DNA of 56,415 nucleotides, from assembly GCA_024683485.1 (NCBI GenBank), contig JAIKYD010000027.1:1-56415 (forward strand). The letters run 5' to 3'. Position 1 is the stretch's first letter; each line of letters begins with the position of its first letter. The notes under the pieces were generated by a model. That model was not told the DNA's origin. It was given only the letters and a program-made list of their open reading frames with translations, and ran no database searches. The position numbers and the translations under genes were made by a program. Positions 35,472 through 43,164 of this stretch are shown in pieces. The stretch comes from Saccharofermentans sp. Its GTDB lineage: Bacteria; Bacillota; Clostridia; Saccharofermentanales; Saccharofermentanaceae.

Positions 35472-35534
35472 CTAATTGCCCCTGTTCATAAAGGCAAAAA
35501 AGAAGTCACGCCATGTAAATGCAAAATCAGTCAT
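35472..35534 (-). CDS. Phenylalanine-rich pheA leader peptide
   Basis: Twenty codons: MTDFAFTWRDFFFAFMNRGN, then TAG. Six Phe, including FFF, leave no doubt of a Phe-sensing leader, like the pheA leaders of enteric bacteria. The stop overlaps the antiterminator's first strand. A ribosome that finishes the peptide covers that strand and lets the terminator form, while one stalled at FFF (codons 11-13) leaves it free. ATTTACATG inside codons 5-8 can also pair with CATGTAAAT at 35464-35456. There is no Shine-Dalgarno; the ATG sits 6 bases after the -10, that is, at about +1, so translation may be leaderless. Confidence 0.85.
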   Translation of the reverse strand: MTDFAFTWRDFFFAFMNRGN

Positions 35535-35540
35535 GTGGCA

Positions 35541-35568
35541 ATTATATACTATTGCCGGGGTTTGTAAA
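35541..35568 (-). promoter_or_regulatory. pheA promoter
   Basis: On the minus strand TTTACA (35568-35563) and TATAAT (35546-35541) with a 16-base spacer. The expected start of transcription, about 35535-35532, coincides with the leader-peptide ATG. The promoter is divergent from murT, 140 bases away. Confidence 0.75.
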
Positions 35569-35689
35569 CAGTTTTGTTGAAATCTGTTCGAAAATTACCC
35601 GCCGATTGTTTTTCGCCGATACCGGTCATCAATTCTGATAATGCAAACACAACCGCAATATGCCTGTAATAAAAAAATAAGATAAATGT

Positions 35690-35697
35690 GCTACAAT
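35690..35697 (+). promoter_or_regulatory. Extended -10 promoter of murT
   Basis: TGCTACAAT (TGn plus TACAAT at 35692-35697) ends 8 bases before the murT ATG, with no good -35 and no Shine-Dalgarno between. The transcript would begin within a few bases of the start codon. Confidence 0.45.
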
Positions 35698-35705
35698 CAC
35701 TACCG

Positions 35706-37052
35706 ATGAAACTCAAAGTGTTTACAGCTATTATCGTTTGCAAGGCAGTTAAAGCCCTTGCCGGACTTTTCGGGCGTGGTTCAAGCCTGCCCGGTGAATA
35801 TGCTCTGAAGATATGTCCCGATATTCTGGCGCATCTGAAGCTTCCCGGATTATCGATTGCTGTTACAGGTTCCAACGGCAAGACATCCACAGTCGAGATG
35901 ATCGCCCATGTTCTCAAGAGCAGCGGAATCAAGGTCGCATACAACAAAGAGGGTTCCAATCAGATAGAAGGTATTACGACTCTGCTCGTTGGAGCATCGA
36001 CTCTGGGCGGAAGAGTAGAGAGCGATGTTGTTCTGATGGAGGTCGATGAAAGATATGCCAGAAAGATCTTCAAATTTTTCCATCCCGATTATTTTGTGAT
36101 CAATAACTTATACAGGGACCAGCTTACCAGGAACGGTAATCCCGAATGGATCAAGAGCCTTATCTGCAAAGCTATCTATGAGGAAACAACACTGATCCTG
36201 AACGCGGATGATCCTCTGGTTGCCAGCATCGGTAATGAGAGGGAAGGGACTGTTTATTTCGGAGCAGACCACCTCCCGACCGACACAAAGAACAACGAGG
36301 GAATATATAACGACGGAAAATACTGCCCGGTTTGCAAAGGACCGATGGAATATGAGTATTACCATTACAATCACATTGGCAAGTTTAAATGCCCGTACTG
36401 CGGATTTGAAAGACATGATACGGATCATGCTCTGACCGGGACCGGCGAGAAGGATGGCAAAGCATGGATCACCATCGACGGTAAGTATGATATCCCGGTA
36501 TTCTTTACCGGAATATATCACTCCTACAATATCCTTGCTGCATATACCGCAGCGGTCACTGCAGGTGTTGAACCCTCAAAGGCCGCTGAAGCGCTTGCGG
36601 GATATGTCCTGAGATCCGGACGCATCACGGATTTTTCACTGGGAAATGTTCAGGGAAGGCTTCTTCTTTCGAAGCACGAGAATTCAGTATCGTATGACCG
36701 TTCCATTGATGTTGTCGTAAGAGACAGCCGCAAAAAGAGTGTCATGATAATCGTCGATGCTATCAGCAGGAAGTACTATACCTCGGATTCCAGTTGGCTT
36801 TGGGATATTAATTTTGAGAGATTTAGGGATGCAAACATCGAAGAGATAATCCTGGCTGGACAGTACTGCGATGACCTTGCAATAAGGTTCGAACTTGCGG
36901 GAATCGACGGCTCGAAGGTGGAGGTTTTCGATCAGGTGGCAAAAGCGGCAGAATACTGCAGGCAGAACCTTGATTCATTTCTCTATGTAATAACCTGCTT
37001 CTCCGACAAAGATAAGATCCTCTCGATCGTGACAAGGAGGGAACTTGAATGA
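35706..37052 (+). CDS. murT: Mur-ligase-family amidating ligase subunit MurT
   Basis: MurT amidates the D-Glu of lipid II to D-isoglutamine with GatD supplying ammonia. 448 aa from ATG 35706 (a GTG at 35688 is open). The Mur ATP site is VTGSNGKTSTVEMIAHVLKS near residue 52. The MurT-specific Cys4 zinc ribbon is present: CPVCKGPMEY and CPYCGFER (about 208-240). The DUF1727-type C-terminal domain contains DRSIDVVV and SWLWDINFERF. It overlaps gatD by 4 bases. The usual NPAGFN-like motif is replaced by HENSVSYDRS, a divergence that goes with the altered partner. Confidence 0.88.
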   Translation: MKLKVFTAIIVCKAVKALAGLFGRGSSLPGEYALKICPDILAHLKLPGLSIAVTGSNGKTSTVEMIAHVLKSSGIKVAYNKEGSNQIEGITTLLVGASTLGGRVESDVVLMEVDERYARKIFKFFHPDYFVINNLYRDQLTRNGNPEWIKSLICKAIYEETTLILNADDPLVASIGNEREGTVYFGADHLPTDTKNNEGIYNDGKYCPVCKGPMEYEYYHYNHIGKFKCPYCGFERHDTDHALTGTGEKDGKAWITIDGKYDIPVFFTGIYHSYNILAAYTAAVTAGVEPSKAAEALAGYVLRSGRITDFSLGNVQGRLLLSKHENSVSYDRSIDVVVRDSRKKSVMIIVDAISRKYYTSDSSWLWDINFERFRDANIEEIILAGQYCDDLAIRFELAGIDGSKVEVFDQVAKAAEYCRQNLDSFLYVITCFSDKDKILSIVTRRELE

Positions 37053-37777
37053 ATGTAAGGATTCTTCATTTGTATCCCGATTATATGAATCTCTACGGTG
37101 AGAATGGCAATGTCAGGATCCTGGAGCGCAGGCTCAGAGATCAGGGCTTTGATGTTGAGATTACAGGCGGCACGGTAACTGATTCGAGGATCAGGATCAC
37201 CGATGTCGATTTTGTATATATGGGTTCAGGCTATGAGTACAACAGGGATATGGCAGCCGATCACCTGAAACGGTCTGTTGAGGAACTGAACGGGTCTATC
37301 AATGCCGGCGTTCCAATGCTCTTTACGGGCAACAGCTACGATATTCTCGGAAAAGGTATCACGACATCTGATTTTGAGTTTATCGAAGGCTTGGGAATCT
37401 TTGAATACACTTTCAAAGAACAGGCCAGGAAACGCTATACAGGCGATGTGATCCTGAGAGATCCTGTTACTGATGACCGCTATGTGGGTTTTGTCAACAG
37501 GGCAGGAGTTCCCGAGCGTGTCGATGACTTTGTGTTTGATGTTGTTAAGGCCATAGGTGAAGTTCCCTTTAAGAAGGATGGTATCAGGAAAAATAATCTT
37601 CTCGGGATCAGTCTGATAGGTCCTGTGCTGGTCAAGAATCCCAAACTCGCTGATTCGTTTGTCAGGACAATTTGCGAGCGCAAAGGCGTTGAATTCAAAA
37701 AGATCAAGTATCCCCATTCCGTAAAGAGTTTTAATAAGACTCTCAAGGCTTTAAGCGAATTTGAAGTAAAAGAATAA
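37049..37777 (+). CDS. gatD: GatD-like class I glutamine amidotransferase fold without catalytic Cys/His
   Basis: Partner of MurT by position (4-base overlap) and sequence (RILHLYPDYMNLYGENGNVR; IEGLGIFEY; RYTGDVILRDP; NLLGISLIGPVLVKNP; CERKGVEF). In active GatD the nucleophile lies in TICGGYQFLGK and the His in YLHGPxLPKN. Here the aligned segments are LFTGNSYDILGK, with Gly94 at the position of Cys94 in Staphylococcus aureus GatD, and SLIGPVLVKN, with Ile190 at the His. The glutaminase should be dead. It may stabilise MurT, which would then use free ammonia, or bind another ligand. The fold is otherwise full length (242 aa). Confidence 0.85.
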   Translation: MNVRILHLYPDYMNLYGENGNVRILERRLRDQGFDVEITGGTVTDSRIRITDVDFVYMGSGYEYNRDMAADHLKRSVEELNGSINAGVPMLFTGNSYDILGKGITTSDFEFIEGLGIFEYTFKEQARKRYTGDVILRDPVTDDRYVGFVNRAGVPERVDDFVFDVVKAIGEVPFKKDGIRKNNLLGISLIGPVLVKNPKLADSFVRTICERKGVEFKKIKYPHSVKSFNKTLKALSEFEVKE

Positions 37778-37818
37778 TTCAAATTTTTGTGATATACTAG
37801 CAAATCGGGAGGGATAGT

Positions 37819-38916
37819 ATGGCTGACACGATTAAATGCCCGAATTGCGGATCAAATCTTACACTTAATGCTGATACAGGTTTGCTTGACTGCCCAAACT
37901 GCGGTTCATCTTTTGAACCTCAAAAACTGGCAGTAACCGTTGACGAACTTGAAGCCAAAAAGCCGGAACCGGCTTCACAGGCACAACAGCAGACACAGAC
38001 ACAACAGACACAGGCAGAGGCACAGCCTCAGGAAGCACCCGAGCAGACGGAATTTGTGTGCAACTCCTGCGGTGCCAAGCTTGTTACGGACTCTCATACT
38101 GCAGCGACTTTCTGCACATTCTGCGGATCACCGGCGCTTGTGGGAAAGAGACTTACTGAAGTTTTCCAGCCTCAGTACATGATACCTTTCAAGTATTCAA
38201 GAGCATCTGCCGAAGCTGCCTTTATCAAATGGGCAGGCAAAGGCAAATGGACACCATTTGGATTTGTATCCAAGAAGAATGTTCAGAAGATGACAGGTCT
38301 TTATGTTCCTTTCTGGCTTTTTAATATCAATGCAACGATAGATGCACACGGAACGGGTGATAAGATCAGTTACAGAGGTGATGACGAGGTCATCGAGACA
38401 TTCTCATTTGACCGTTATGCCAAACTCAGCTGGACCCATGTTCCGCTTGACGGTGAGACCAGGATTGATGACGCACTGATGGAAGCTATCGAGCCGTTCG
38501 ATTTTGACGGACTTATTCCATATGACTACAGATATCTTCCCGGATTCTATGCCGACAGATATGACCAGTCTCCGCAGGATCTTGCCGGCCGTGCCACAAA
38601 GCGCGGAATGGACGGTATCGATAAGGCGCTTAAAGGTTCTTTGAAGGGTACGTTCGACAGATTCAACATTAAGCAGAACCTGAGTAAGATCGATACTATG
38701 GAAGCAAACTATGCATTGCTTCCAGTATGGTTCCTTTCATATAAATACCGCAATAAGTTTTACTACTTTGCAATGAATGGACAGACGGGCGAAGTTGCCG
38801 GAACGGTACCGGTAAGCCCTGTTAAGAAGATGATGTTCTTCTTTATCGTACTTGGCATTCTGGCCGTTATAACAAGATTCGTCTTGGGCCTTATCATGAG
38901 GGGGTTCTGGGGATGA
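37819..38916 (+). CDS. TFIIB-type zinc-ribbon protein with C-terminal membrane helix (second paralogue)
   Basis: A 365-aa protein. Zinc ribbon CPNCGS with CPNCGS at residues 6-30; a Q/T/P-rich linker (about 50-75, AQQQTQTQQTQAEAQPQ); a second ribbon CNSCGA with CTFCGS; then a domain with IPFKYSRASAEAAFIKWAGK and MTGLYVPFWLFNI, the block LPVWFLSYKYRNKFY with AMNGQTGEVAG, and one C-terminal helix (FFFIVLGILAVITRFVLGLI). It is a paralogue of 16424-17422. It overlaps the TPM-domain gene by 4 bases, so the two probably work together at the membrane. Function unknown. Confidence 0.82.
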   Translation: MADTIKCPNCGSNLTLNADTGLLDCPNCGSSFEPQKLAVTVDELEAKKPEPASQAQQQTQTQQTQAEAQPQEAPEQTEFVCNSCGAKLVTDSHTAATFCTFCGSPALVGKRLTEVFQPQYMIPFKYSRASAEAAFIKWAGKGKWTPFGFVSKKNVQKMTGLYVPFWLFNINATIDAHGTGDKISYRGDDEVIETFSFDRYAKLSWTHVPLDGETRIDDALMEAIEPFDFDGLIPYDYRYLPGFYADRYDQSPQDLAGRATKRGMDGIDKALKGSLKGTFDRFNIKQNLSKIDTMEANYALLPVWFLSYKYRNKFYYFAMNGQTGEVAGTVPVSPVKKMMFFFIVLGILAVITRFVLGLIMRGFWG

Positions 38917-39794
38917 GCGAAAATGTTGATATCAATGAGATGAATCAGAAACTTGAGAAGAGCCCCAAGCTCTCGGTCTTATCCGAACTTAACGGTGCTT
39001 CGGTTGGTGTTGGCATTGGACTTCTTTTCATAATAATCGCAAGTATTGTGTTCTATGTATTCATGAACCTGTCTCCTGCCAAGACCGTCAAAGTCATTGA
39101 CGATGCAAATCTTTTCACAAAAGAGGAACTTGATGATATTACAGATGCAGCAAAAAAACTTTCCAAAGAGAAAGACATCAGCGTAATAATCGTCACTACA
39201 GATGACAAGGGCAAAAAGTACTCCAACTCTGATGCGGACGAGAAGAGATTTGCTGAAGATTTTTATATGGATCATGTAAAGACAGTTCCGCTTCAGAATA
39301 ACTCCGGTGTATGTATCCTGATCGATGTTACACTTGATTATCAGGGCGGAAGGTTCTTCTGGCTTTATACATACGGAACAGCTCATTTCGCAGTTGATGA
39401 CGATGATTGCTACAGTCTGTTCAGGAAATATTTCTCACAGTTGGGCAGCGGCGAGTACGGTACTGCGGTTCTGGGAATCACCAAGGATCTTAAGCAGTTC
39501 TCGTATCAGAACTATGGAGCGATCGTATTCTTCACGATAATCATTCCTATTGGTTTGGCGTTAGTTGTAACCGCACTTGCAACACCGAGAAGAAGACTCG
39601 ACAGGATGCCTGCGATTAGCACATATTCTATTCCGGGCAGTAATGTTGTTGAGAAGAGTGATGTTTTCAAGAGCAAAAAAGTTATACATCACACATCGTC
39701 GAGCGGTGGCGGCGGATTCTCCGGCGGTGGCGGAGGTGGTTTCTCCGGCGGCGGAGGAGGCGGGTTCTCCGGTGGCGGAGGCGGACGTTTCTGA
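38913..39794 (+). CDS. TPM-domain membrane protein with Gly-rich tail (YgcG-like)
   Basis: A 293-aa protein with a helix at about 32-52, an extracytoplasmic TPM domain (about 60-190; DDANLFTKEELDDITDAAKK, VIIVTTDDKG), a second helix at about 201-222 and a glycine-rich end, GGGGFSGGGGGGFSGG and so on for 29 residues, ending RF. The layout matches YgcG/TPM_phosphatase proteins, which usually end in such a tail. Coupled to the zinc-ribbon gene by ATGA overlap. A terminator follows. Confidence 0.88.
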   Translation: MSENVDINEMNQKLEKSPKLSVLSELNGASVGVGIGLLFIIIASIVFYVFMNLSPAKTVKVIDDANLFTKEELDDITDAAKKLSKEKDISVIIVTTDDKGKKYSNSDADEKRFAEDFYMDHVKTVPLQNNSGVCILIDVTLDYQGGRFFWLYTYGTAHFAVDDDDCYSLFRKYFSQLGSGEYGTAVLGITKDLKQFSYQNYGAIVFFTIIIPIGLALVVTALATPRRRLDRMPAISTYSIPGSNVVEKSDVFKSKKVIHHTSSSGGGGFSGGGGGGFSGGGGGGFSGGGGGRF

Positions 39795-39801
39795 TCGATC
39801 A

Positions 39802-39834
39802 GGCTGTCTCAGAGTTTTTGAGGCAGTCTTTTTT
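39802..39834 (+). terminator. Rho-independent terminator after the murT-gatD-TPM run
   Basis: GGCTGTCTCA and TGAGGCAGTC pair with a G-T or two across an 8-base loop, followed by TCTTTTTT. It closes the group of genes 35706-39794. Confidence 0.8.
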
Positions 39835-39923
39835 GTGGCATATTTTCGGGAAGTGGCGGCAGACGCGTCTGATGTGTTAAAATATCGCGGATTTTCAAAT
39901 AAGGATAATAGTGAAGGGATACT

Positions 39924-40649
39924 ATGCTCAGCATCGTCGTGCCTGCCTATAACGAAGGCGAACACATCTACGATAATCTAATGACCATCGACCGGGCGAT
40001 CAAGTCTTTTACGCAGGACTATGAGATTATTGCGGTCAACGACGGCAGCAGTGACAACACCGGAGCCGAGGTCAGACGTGCGGCTGCTGATAATCCGAGT
40101 ATTAAGGATTTTGGTTATGATGTTAACCGCGGCAAAGGCGGTGCAGTCTCCTGGGGTGCGGTAAACAGCAAGGGCGATATAGTCGGCTTTATTGATGCCG
40201 ACCTTGATCTTTCACCCGACCTTATCAGCGGCTACTATGCTGAGATGAATATCGAGAATGCCGACATCGTTATTGGCTCTAAGATGCATAAGGATTCAAA
40301 GCTTGAATACCCGTTTGCCAGAAAAGTCTTTTCTTTCTGCTATTTCATTATGCTTAAAGTGCTGTTCGGTCTAAAGTGCCACGACACTCAGACCGGTCTG
40401 AAACTTTATAAAGGTTCGCTTATCAGGGAGATCGCTCCATTAAGGCGTATTGATGGATATGCTTTTGATATCGAGCTCCTGGCTCTTGCTTCGAGGAAAA
40501 AGGCCAAGCTTACCGAGATGCCTGTTGAACTGAACTACACCAGAGGCCAGTCTTTTGGAAGGATCAGGTTCAGGGATGTCTGGAAGATGTTTACGGATAC
40601 CTGGAAGATCTGGTGGAATCTGAGGATCAGGAAAAATTACTTCAGGTGA
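39924..40649 (+). CDS. Family 2 glycosyltransferase (dolichyl-phosphate-mannose-synthase-like)
   Basis: A 241-aa GT-A glycosyltransferase: MLSIVVPAYNEGEHIYDNLM at the start, IIAVNDGSSDNTG for the nucleotide site, GFIDADLDLSPDL with the DxD-type metal motif, HDTQTGLKLYKGS and RIDGYAFDIELLAL. It has no membrane helices, like polyprenyl-phosphate sugar synthases of the DPM1 type. It probably transfers a sugar from a nucleotide sugar to a lipid carrier for surface glycan or protein glycosylation. AGGGAT precedes the ATG. Confidence 0.88.
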   Translation: MLSIVVPAYNEGEHIYDNLMTIDRAIKSFTQDYEIIAVNDGSSDNTGAEVRRAAADNPSIKDFGYDVNRGKGGAVSWGAVNSKGDIVGFIDADLDLSPDLISGYYAEMNIENADIVIGSKMHKDSKLEYPFARKVFSFCYFIMLKVLFGLKCHDTQTGLKLYKGSLIREIAPLRRIDGYAFDIELLALASRKKAKLTEMPVELNYTRGQSFGRIRFRDVWKMFTDTWKIWWNLRIRKNYFR

Positions 40650-40814
40650 CGTGTTGTGCGGCGTGTTATGGTCTGCACTTAAAATTGCCACACTTTTCGG
40701 GATTATTTATGCAATAACACCTTGTTTTGTCGGAGTTAAAAACGGGGGTGTTCTGTTATACTTTGCGAGGTGCAAATATTCGCTTTGATAATATCAAAGC
40801 ATAAGAGGTAGAGA

Positions 40815-41396
40815 TTGGCATTAAGTTTAGCAAAACGCATTACGGAATATAAACTTGCAAAGGAACTGTTCGTCCGCGGTAAAGAGATAATCATCAGCCG
40901 TGAAGTTCAGGAGATGAAGAAATATACACAGCATGGAAGGACTACTGTTTTCGAGCACTGCGTGGCAGTTGCGAAATACAGTCTTCTAATAGCCTATTAC
41001 CTTGAAAGAGTACTTAGTATCAGTATCGATAAGGACAGCCTGGTTAGAGGCGCGCTCCTTCACGACTATTTCCTTTATGACTGGCATATCAAGGGACATG
41101 CCCAGGGACTTCACGGATTTACTCATCCTTCTGTAGCCATGAGGAATGCTGTCAGGGATTTTGACCTCAACAGGATCGAGAAGGACGTTATCGTCAAGCA
41201 CATGTTTCCGCTTACGCCTTTTCCGCCCAGGTACCTTGAGAGTTATATCGTAAGCGTTGCCGACAAGTGGTGTGCAACTGCTGAAACGTTTAAGATCGAT
41301 ATCTCTTCTTATCTGATTTCCCGTATCAACTACAGCATTGAAATTGCCAACATTGACAGTTCAATCTGCCCCGTAGTGCTTTTCGCTGAATCTTAA
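40815..41396 (+). CDS. HD-domain phosphohydrolase
   Basis: A 193-aa protein of the HD superfamily: TTVFEHCVAVAKYSLLIAYY, LVRGALLHDYFLYDW with the HD pair, then HGFTHPSVAMRNA and KHMFPLTPFPPRYLESYIVS. The start is TTG 40815 with AAGAGGTAG 5 bases upstream; no ATG is available. The substrate is unknown, probably a nucleotide. A Nudix gene follows 14 bases on. Confidence 0.82.
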   Translation: MALSLAKRITEYKLAKELFVRGKEIIISREVQEMKKYTQHGRTTVFEHCVAVAKYSLLIAYYLERVLSISIDKDSLVRGALLHDYFLYDWHIKGHAQGLHGFTHPSVAMRNAVRDFDLNRIEKDVIVKHMFPLTPFPPRYLESYIVSVADKWCATAETFKIDISSYLISRINYSIEIANIDSSICPVVLFAES

Positions 41397-41410
41397 GCTA
41401 TAATCCTCTC

Positions 41411-41902
41411 ATGAGGGTTGAGAATCTCACAACATTGATCTACATTACCAGAGGCAGTGAATGCCTCTTTATTCGCAAGACCCGGAAAGGTGACATGAAC
41501 CTCGACAAGTATCTTGGTATCGGTGGTCACTTTGAAGCGGATGAATCACCTGAAGAATGTGTTTTAAGAGAACTCCGGGAAGAGTCATCGATAACGGCGG
41601 ATTCCCTGATGGATTTCAGATACAGGGGACTGATCACGTTCGTTTCATCAGAATATCCTACTGAGTATATGCATGTTTTCACGGCTTCTGTTCCGGAGGA
41701 TTATAAACTGCCGGAGCGAGGCTGCGATGAGGGCGAACTATGCTGGGTCCCTCTGTCAGATGTCTGGAATCTCCCAATCTGGGAAGGTGACAGGATCATG
41801 TTTGATCATCTCTTCGGTGATATGAAAGATTCCGGTATATTCATCATGAAGTTCTGTTACGAAGGAGACAGGCTCGCATCTCACGTTGAGAAGACCTGGT
41901 GA
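41411..41902 (+). CDS. Nudix hydrolase (MutT / 8-oxo-dGTP diphosphatase-like)
   Basis: A 163-aa Nudix protein. The Nudix box GHFEADESPEECVLRELREE followed by SSI, starting at residue 39, fits Gx5Ex7REUxEExGU, with Ser for the usual Gly near its end. It may clean oxidised or non-canonical nucleotides, though the substrate is not fixed by sequence. It starts 14 bases after the HD gene. Confidence 0.88.
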   Translation: MRVENLTTLIYITRGSECLFIRKTRKGDMNLDKYLGIGGHFEADESPEECVLRELREESSITADSLMDFRYRGLITFVSSEYPTEYMHVFTASVPEDYKLPERGCDEGELCWVPLSDVWNLPIWEGDRIMFDHLFGDMKDSGIFIMKFCYEGDRLASHVEKTW

Positions 41903-41934
41903 GTGTCAACATACGGAGTCAGTCCGGGAAAAAC

Positions 41935-42654
41935 TCAGAAAGGGTAGTCCTCATCAAGATTGGTGATAAATCTGTGTCCTTCAAAATCATCCCGTTTCTT
42001 CTCGAAAAGCGACCTTAAGATTCCGGCAGCTTCATAAGATGACAATGGTGCGGGATTATCAGGTCTGCCGTCTGTTCTTATCCAGCCGGGATGCACGCAG
42101 AAGATGTTTACTTTTCTGTTTTCTTTGAAGGTGTTGTACAGGTTCATCGTGGCCATATTCATTGCAGCTTTTGCCATGCCATAATCTATCATGTTTGTCC
42201 GGTAGCATTTGGAAATACTTCCAGCTTCTGATGAAATATTCATTATGAGTGCAGTTTCAGGACTGTTAAGAAGCATAGGATAAAACGCCTTGATGACCCT
42301 CATAGCACCTACGGCTGTTATGTCAACAGTTCTTGCAATAAGATCAAGGTCAGCATCGAAGAAATTCTTATCACAGTCAGGTGAAACATTCACTGCGTTA
42401 TTGATCAGAAGGTCGAGATGATCCATTTTACTCCTGAGTTCTTCTGCGGCTGCATTAACTGAATCCGTGTTGCTTATATCCATTGTGAGAATTACAAGTT
42501 TGCTGCTGTATTGTTCCTTCAGAACTTCAAGTTCGGGGCATGGTTTTCTAATGGTTGCTGTAACAGTATCACCCGCCTCAAGATATCTGAGCACCAGATT
42601 GAATCCGAGACCTGCGGTTTTGCCGGTACCTGTTATTAATACATTCTGAAACAT
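41935..42654 (-). CDS. Short-chain dehydrogenase/reductase
   Basis: A 239-aa SDR from ATG 42654 (MFQNVLITGTGKTAGLGFNL), with AAGGAGGT 8 bases upstream. The NAD(P) loop is TGTGKTAGLG, an imperfect TGxxxGxG. NNA is in LLINNAVNVS. The catalytic Ser is in MNISSEAGSIS, and Tyr-Lys is in DYGMAKAAMNMAT. It ends the strand opposite to the Nudix gene. Substrate unknown. Confidence 0.88.
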   Translation of the reverse strand: MFQNVLITGTGKTAGLGFNLVLRYLEAGDTVTATIRKPCPELEVLKEQYSSKLVILTMDISNTDSVNAAAEELRSKMDHLDLLINNAVNVSPDCDKNFFDADLDLIARTVDITAVGAMRVIKAFYPMLLNSPETALIMNISSEAGSISKCYRTNMIDYGMAKAAMNMATMNLYNTFKENRKVNIFCVHPGWIRTDGRPDNPAPLSSYEAAGILRSLFEKKRDDFEGHRFITNLDEDYPF

Positions 42655-42773
42655 TTTAAGACCTCCTTTTTCGTTAGTCACTATAACTGATCTTGTATAT
42701 CATATCCATAATTCCTATTGATTTCGAATGTTATAATATCTGTGTTGATTCCGCTATAAGGCAGTGTTGATAT

Positions 42774-43073
42774 ATGAAGAACAAAAAGGCCGAGGAAAGG
42801 ATAGTCCGTATGGAGGAACTCTATGACAGAGTTTCCAAACTGTTGGCTGAGCTTGAAAATGACCTTTCTGAATTTGAGAATATCCAGTCTGATATCCAAA
42901 TACTTGAGTCATACTATACCGGCAAAGATTGGAGAAATGATCTTAAGCTTGACGAAGATGGAAAACTGCCCCAAGACCTCAAGAGAGGCGTTTTGTCGGA
43001 GGACGGAATCTATGATCTGCTTGGGAAAAACAAGGAAATGCTTGAACGGCTAAACATGAAACAAAAGCCATAA
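42774..43073 (+). CDS. DUF4298 protein
   Basis: A 99-aa acidic helical protein with ERIVRMEELYDRVSKLL and a coiled-coil-like first half, IQSDIQILESYYTGKDWRND and PQDLKRGVLSEDGIYDLLGK, the typical DUF4298 signature. Function unknown. It is divergent from the SDR gene, and TATAAT at 42732-42737 is a likely -10. Confidence 0.85.
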   Translation: MKNKKAEERIVRMEELYDRVSKLLAELENDLSEFENIQSDIQILESYYTGKDWRNDLKLDEDGKLPQDLKRGVLSEDGIYDLLGKNKEMLERLNMKQKP

Positions 43074-43079
43074 ACCCCA

Positions 43080-43108
43080 TATAATACGGGCGTTGTAACA
43101 ATGTTACA
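43080..43108 (+). promoter_or_regulatory. -10 box and 15-bp palindrome upstream of the cyclase gene
   Basis: TATAAT at 43080-43085, then TGTAACAATGTTACA (43094-43108), a perfect palindrome (TGTAAC-AAT-GTTACA) over the expected start of transcription. Its half site GTAAC matches the marR operator at 18249-18285 (GTAACATGTTAC), so the same or a related MarR protein may bind here. Confidence 0.5.
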
Positions 43109-43164
43109 GTGCTTATGAAGGATCGAAATGGCAATAATATGGTTATTTAAATGGAGGTTCATTT

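Noticed and set aside
35399..35568. T-box riboswitch for pheA
   Set aside because: No AGGGUGGNACCGCG-like T-box sequence is present, and the Phe-rich ORF explains the regulation.
39561..39981. Long ORFs on both strands over the Gly-rich tail of the TPM gene
   Set aside because: Caused by the G/C-biased repeat coding GGGGFSG; the translations are Ala/Ser/Thr-rich artefacts.
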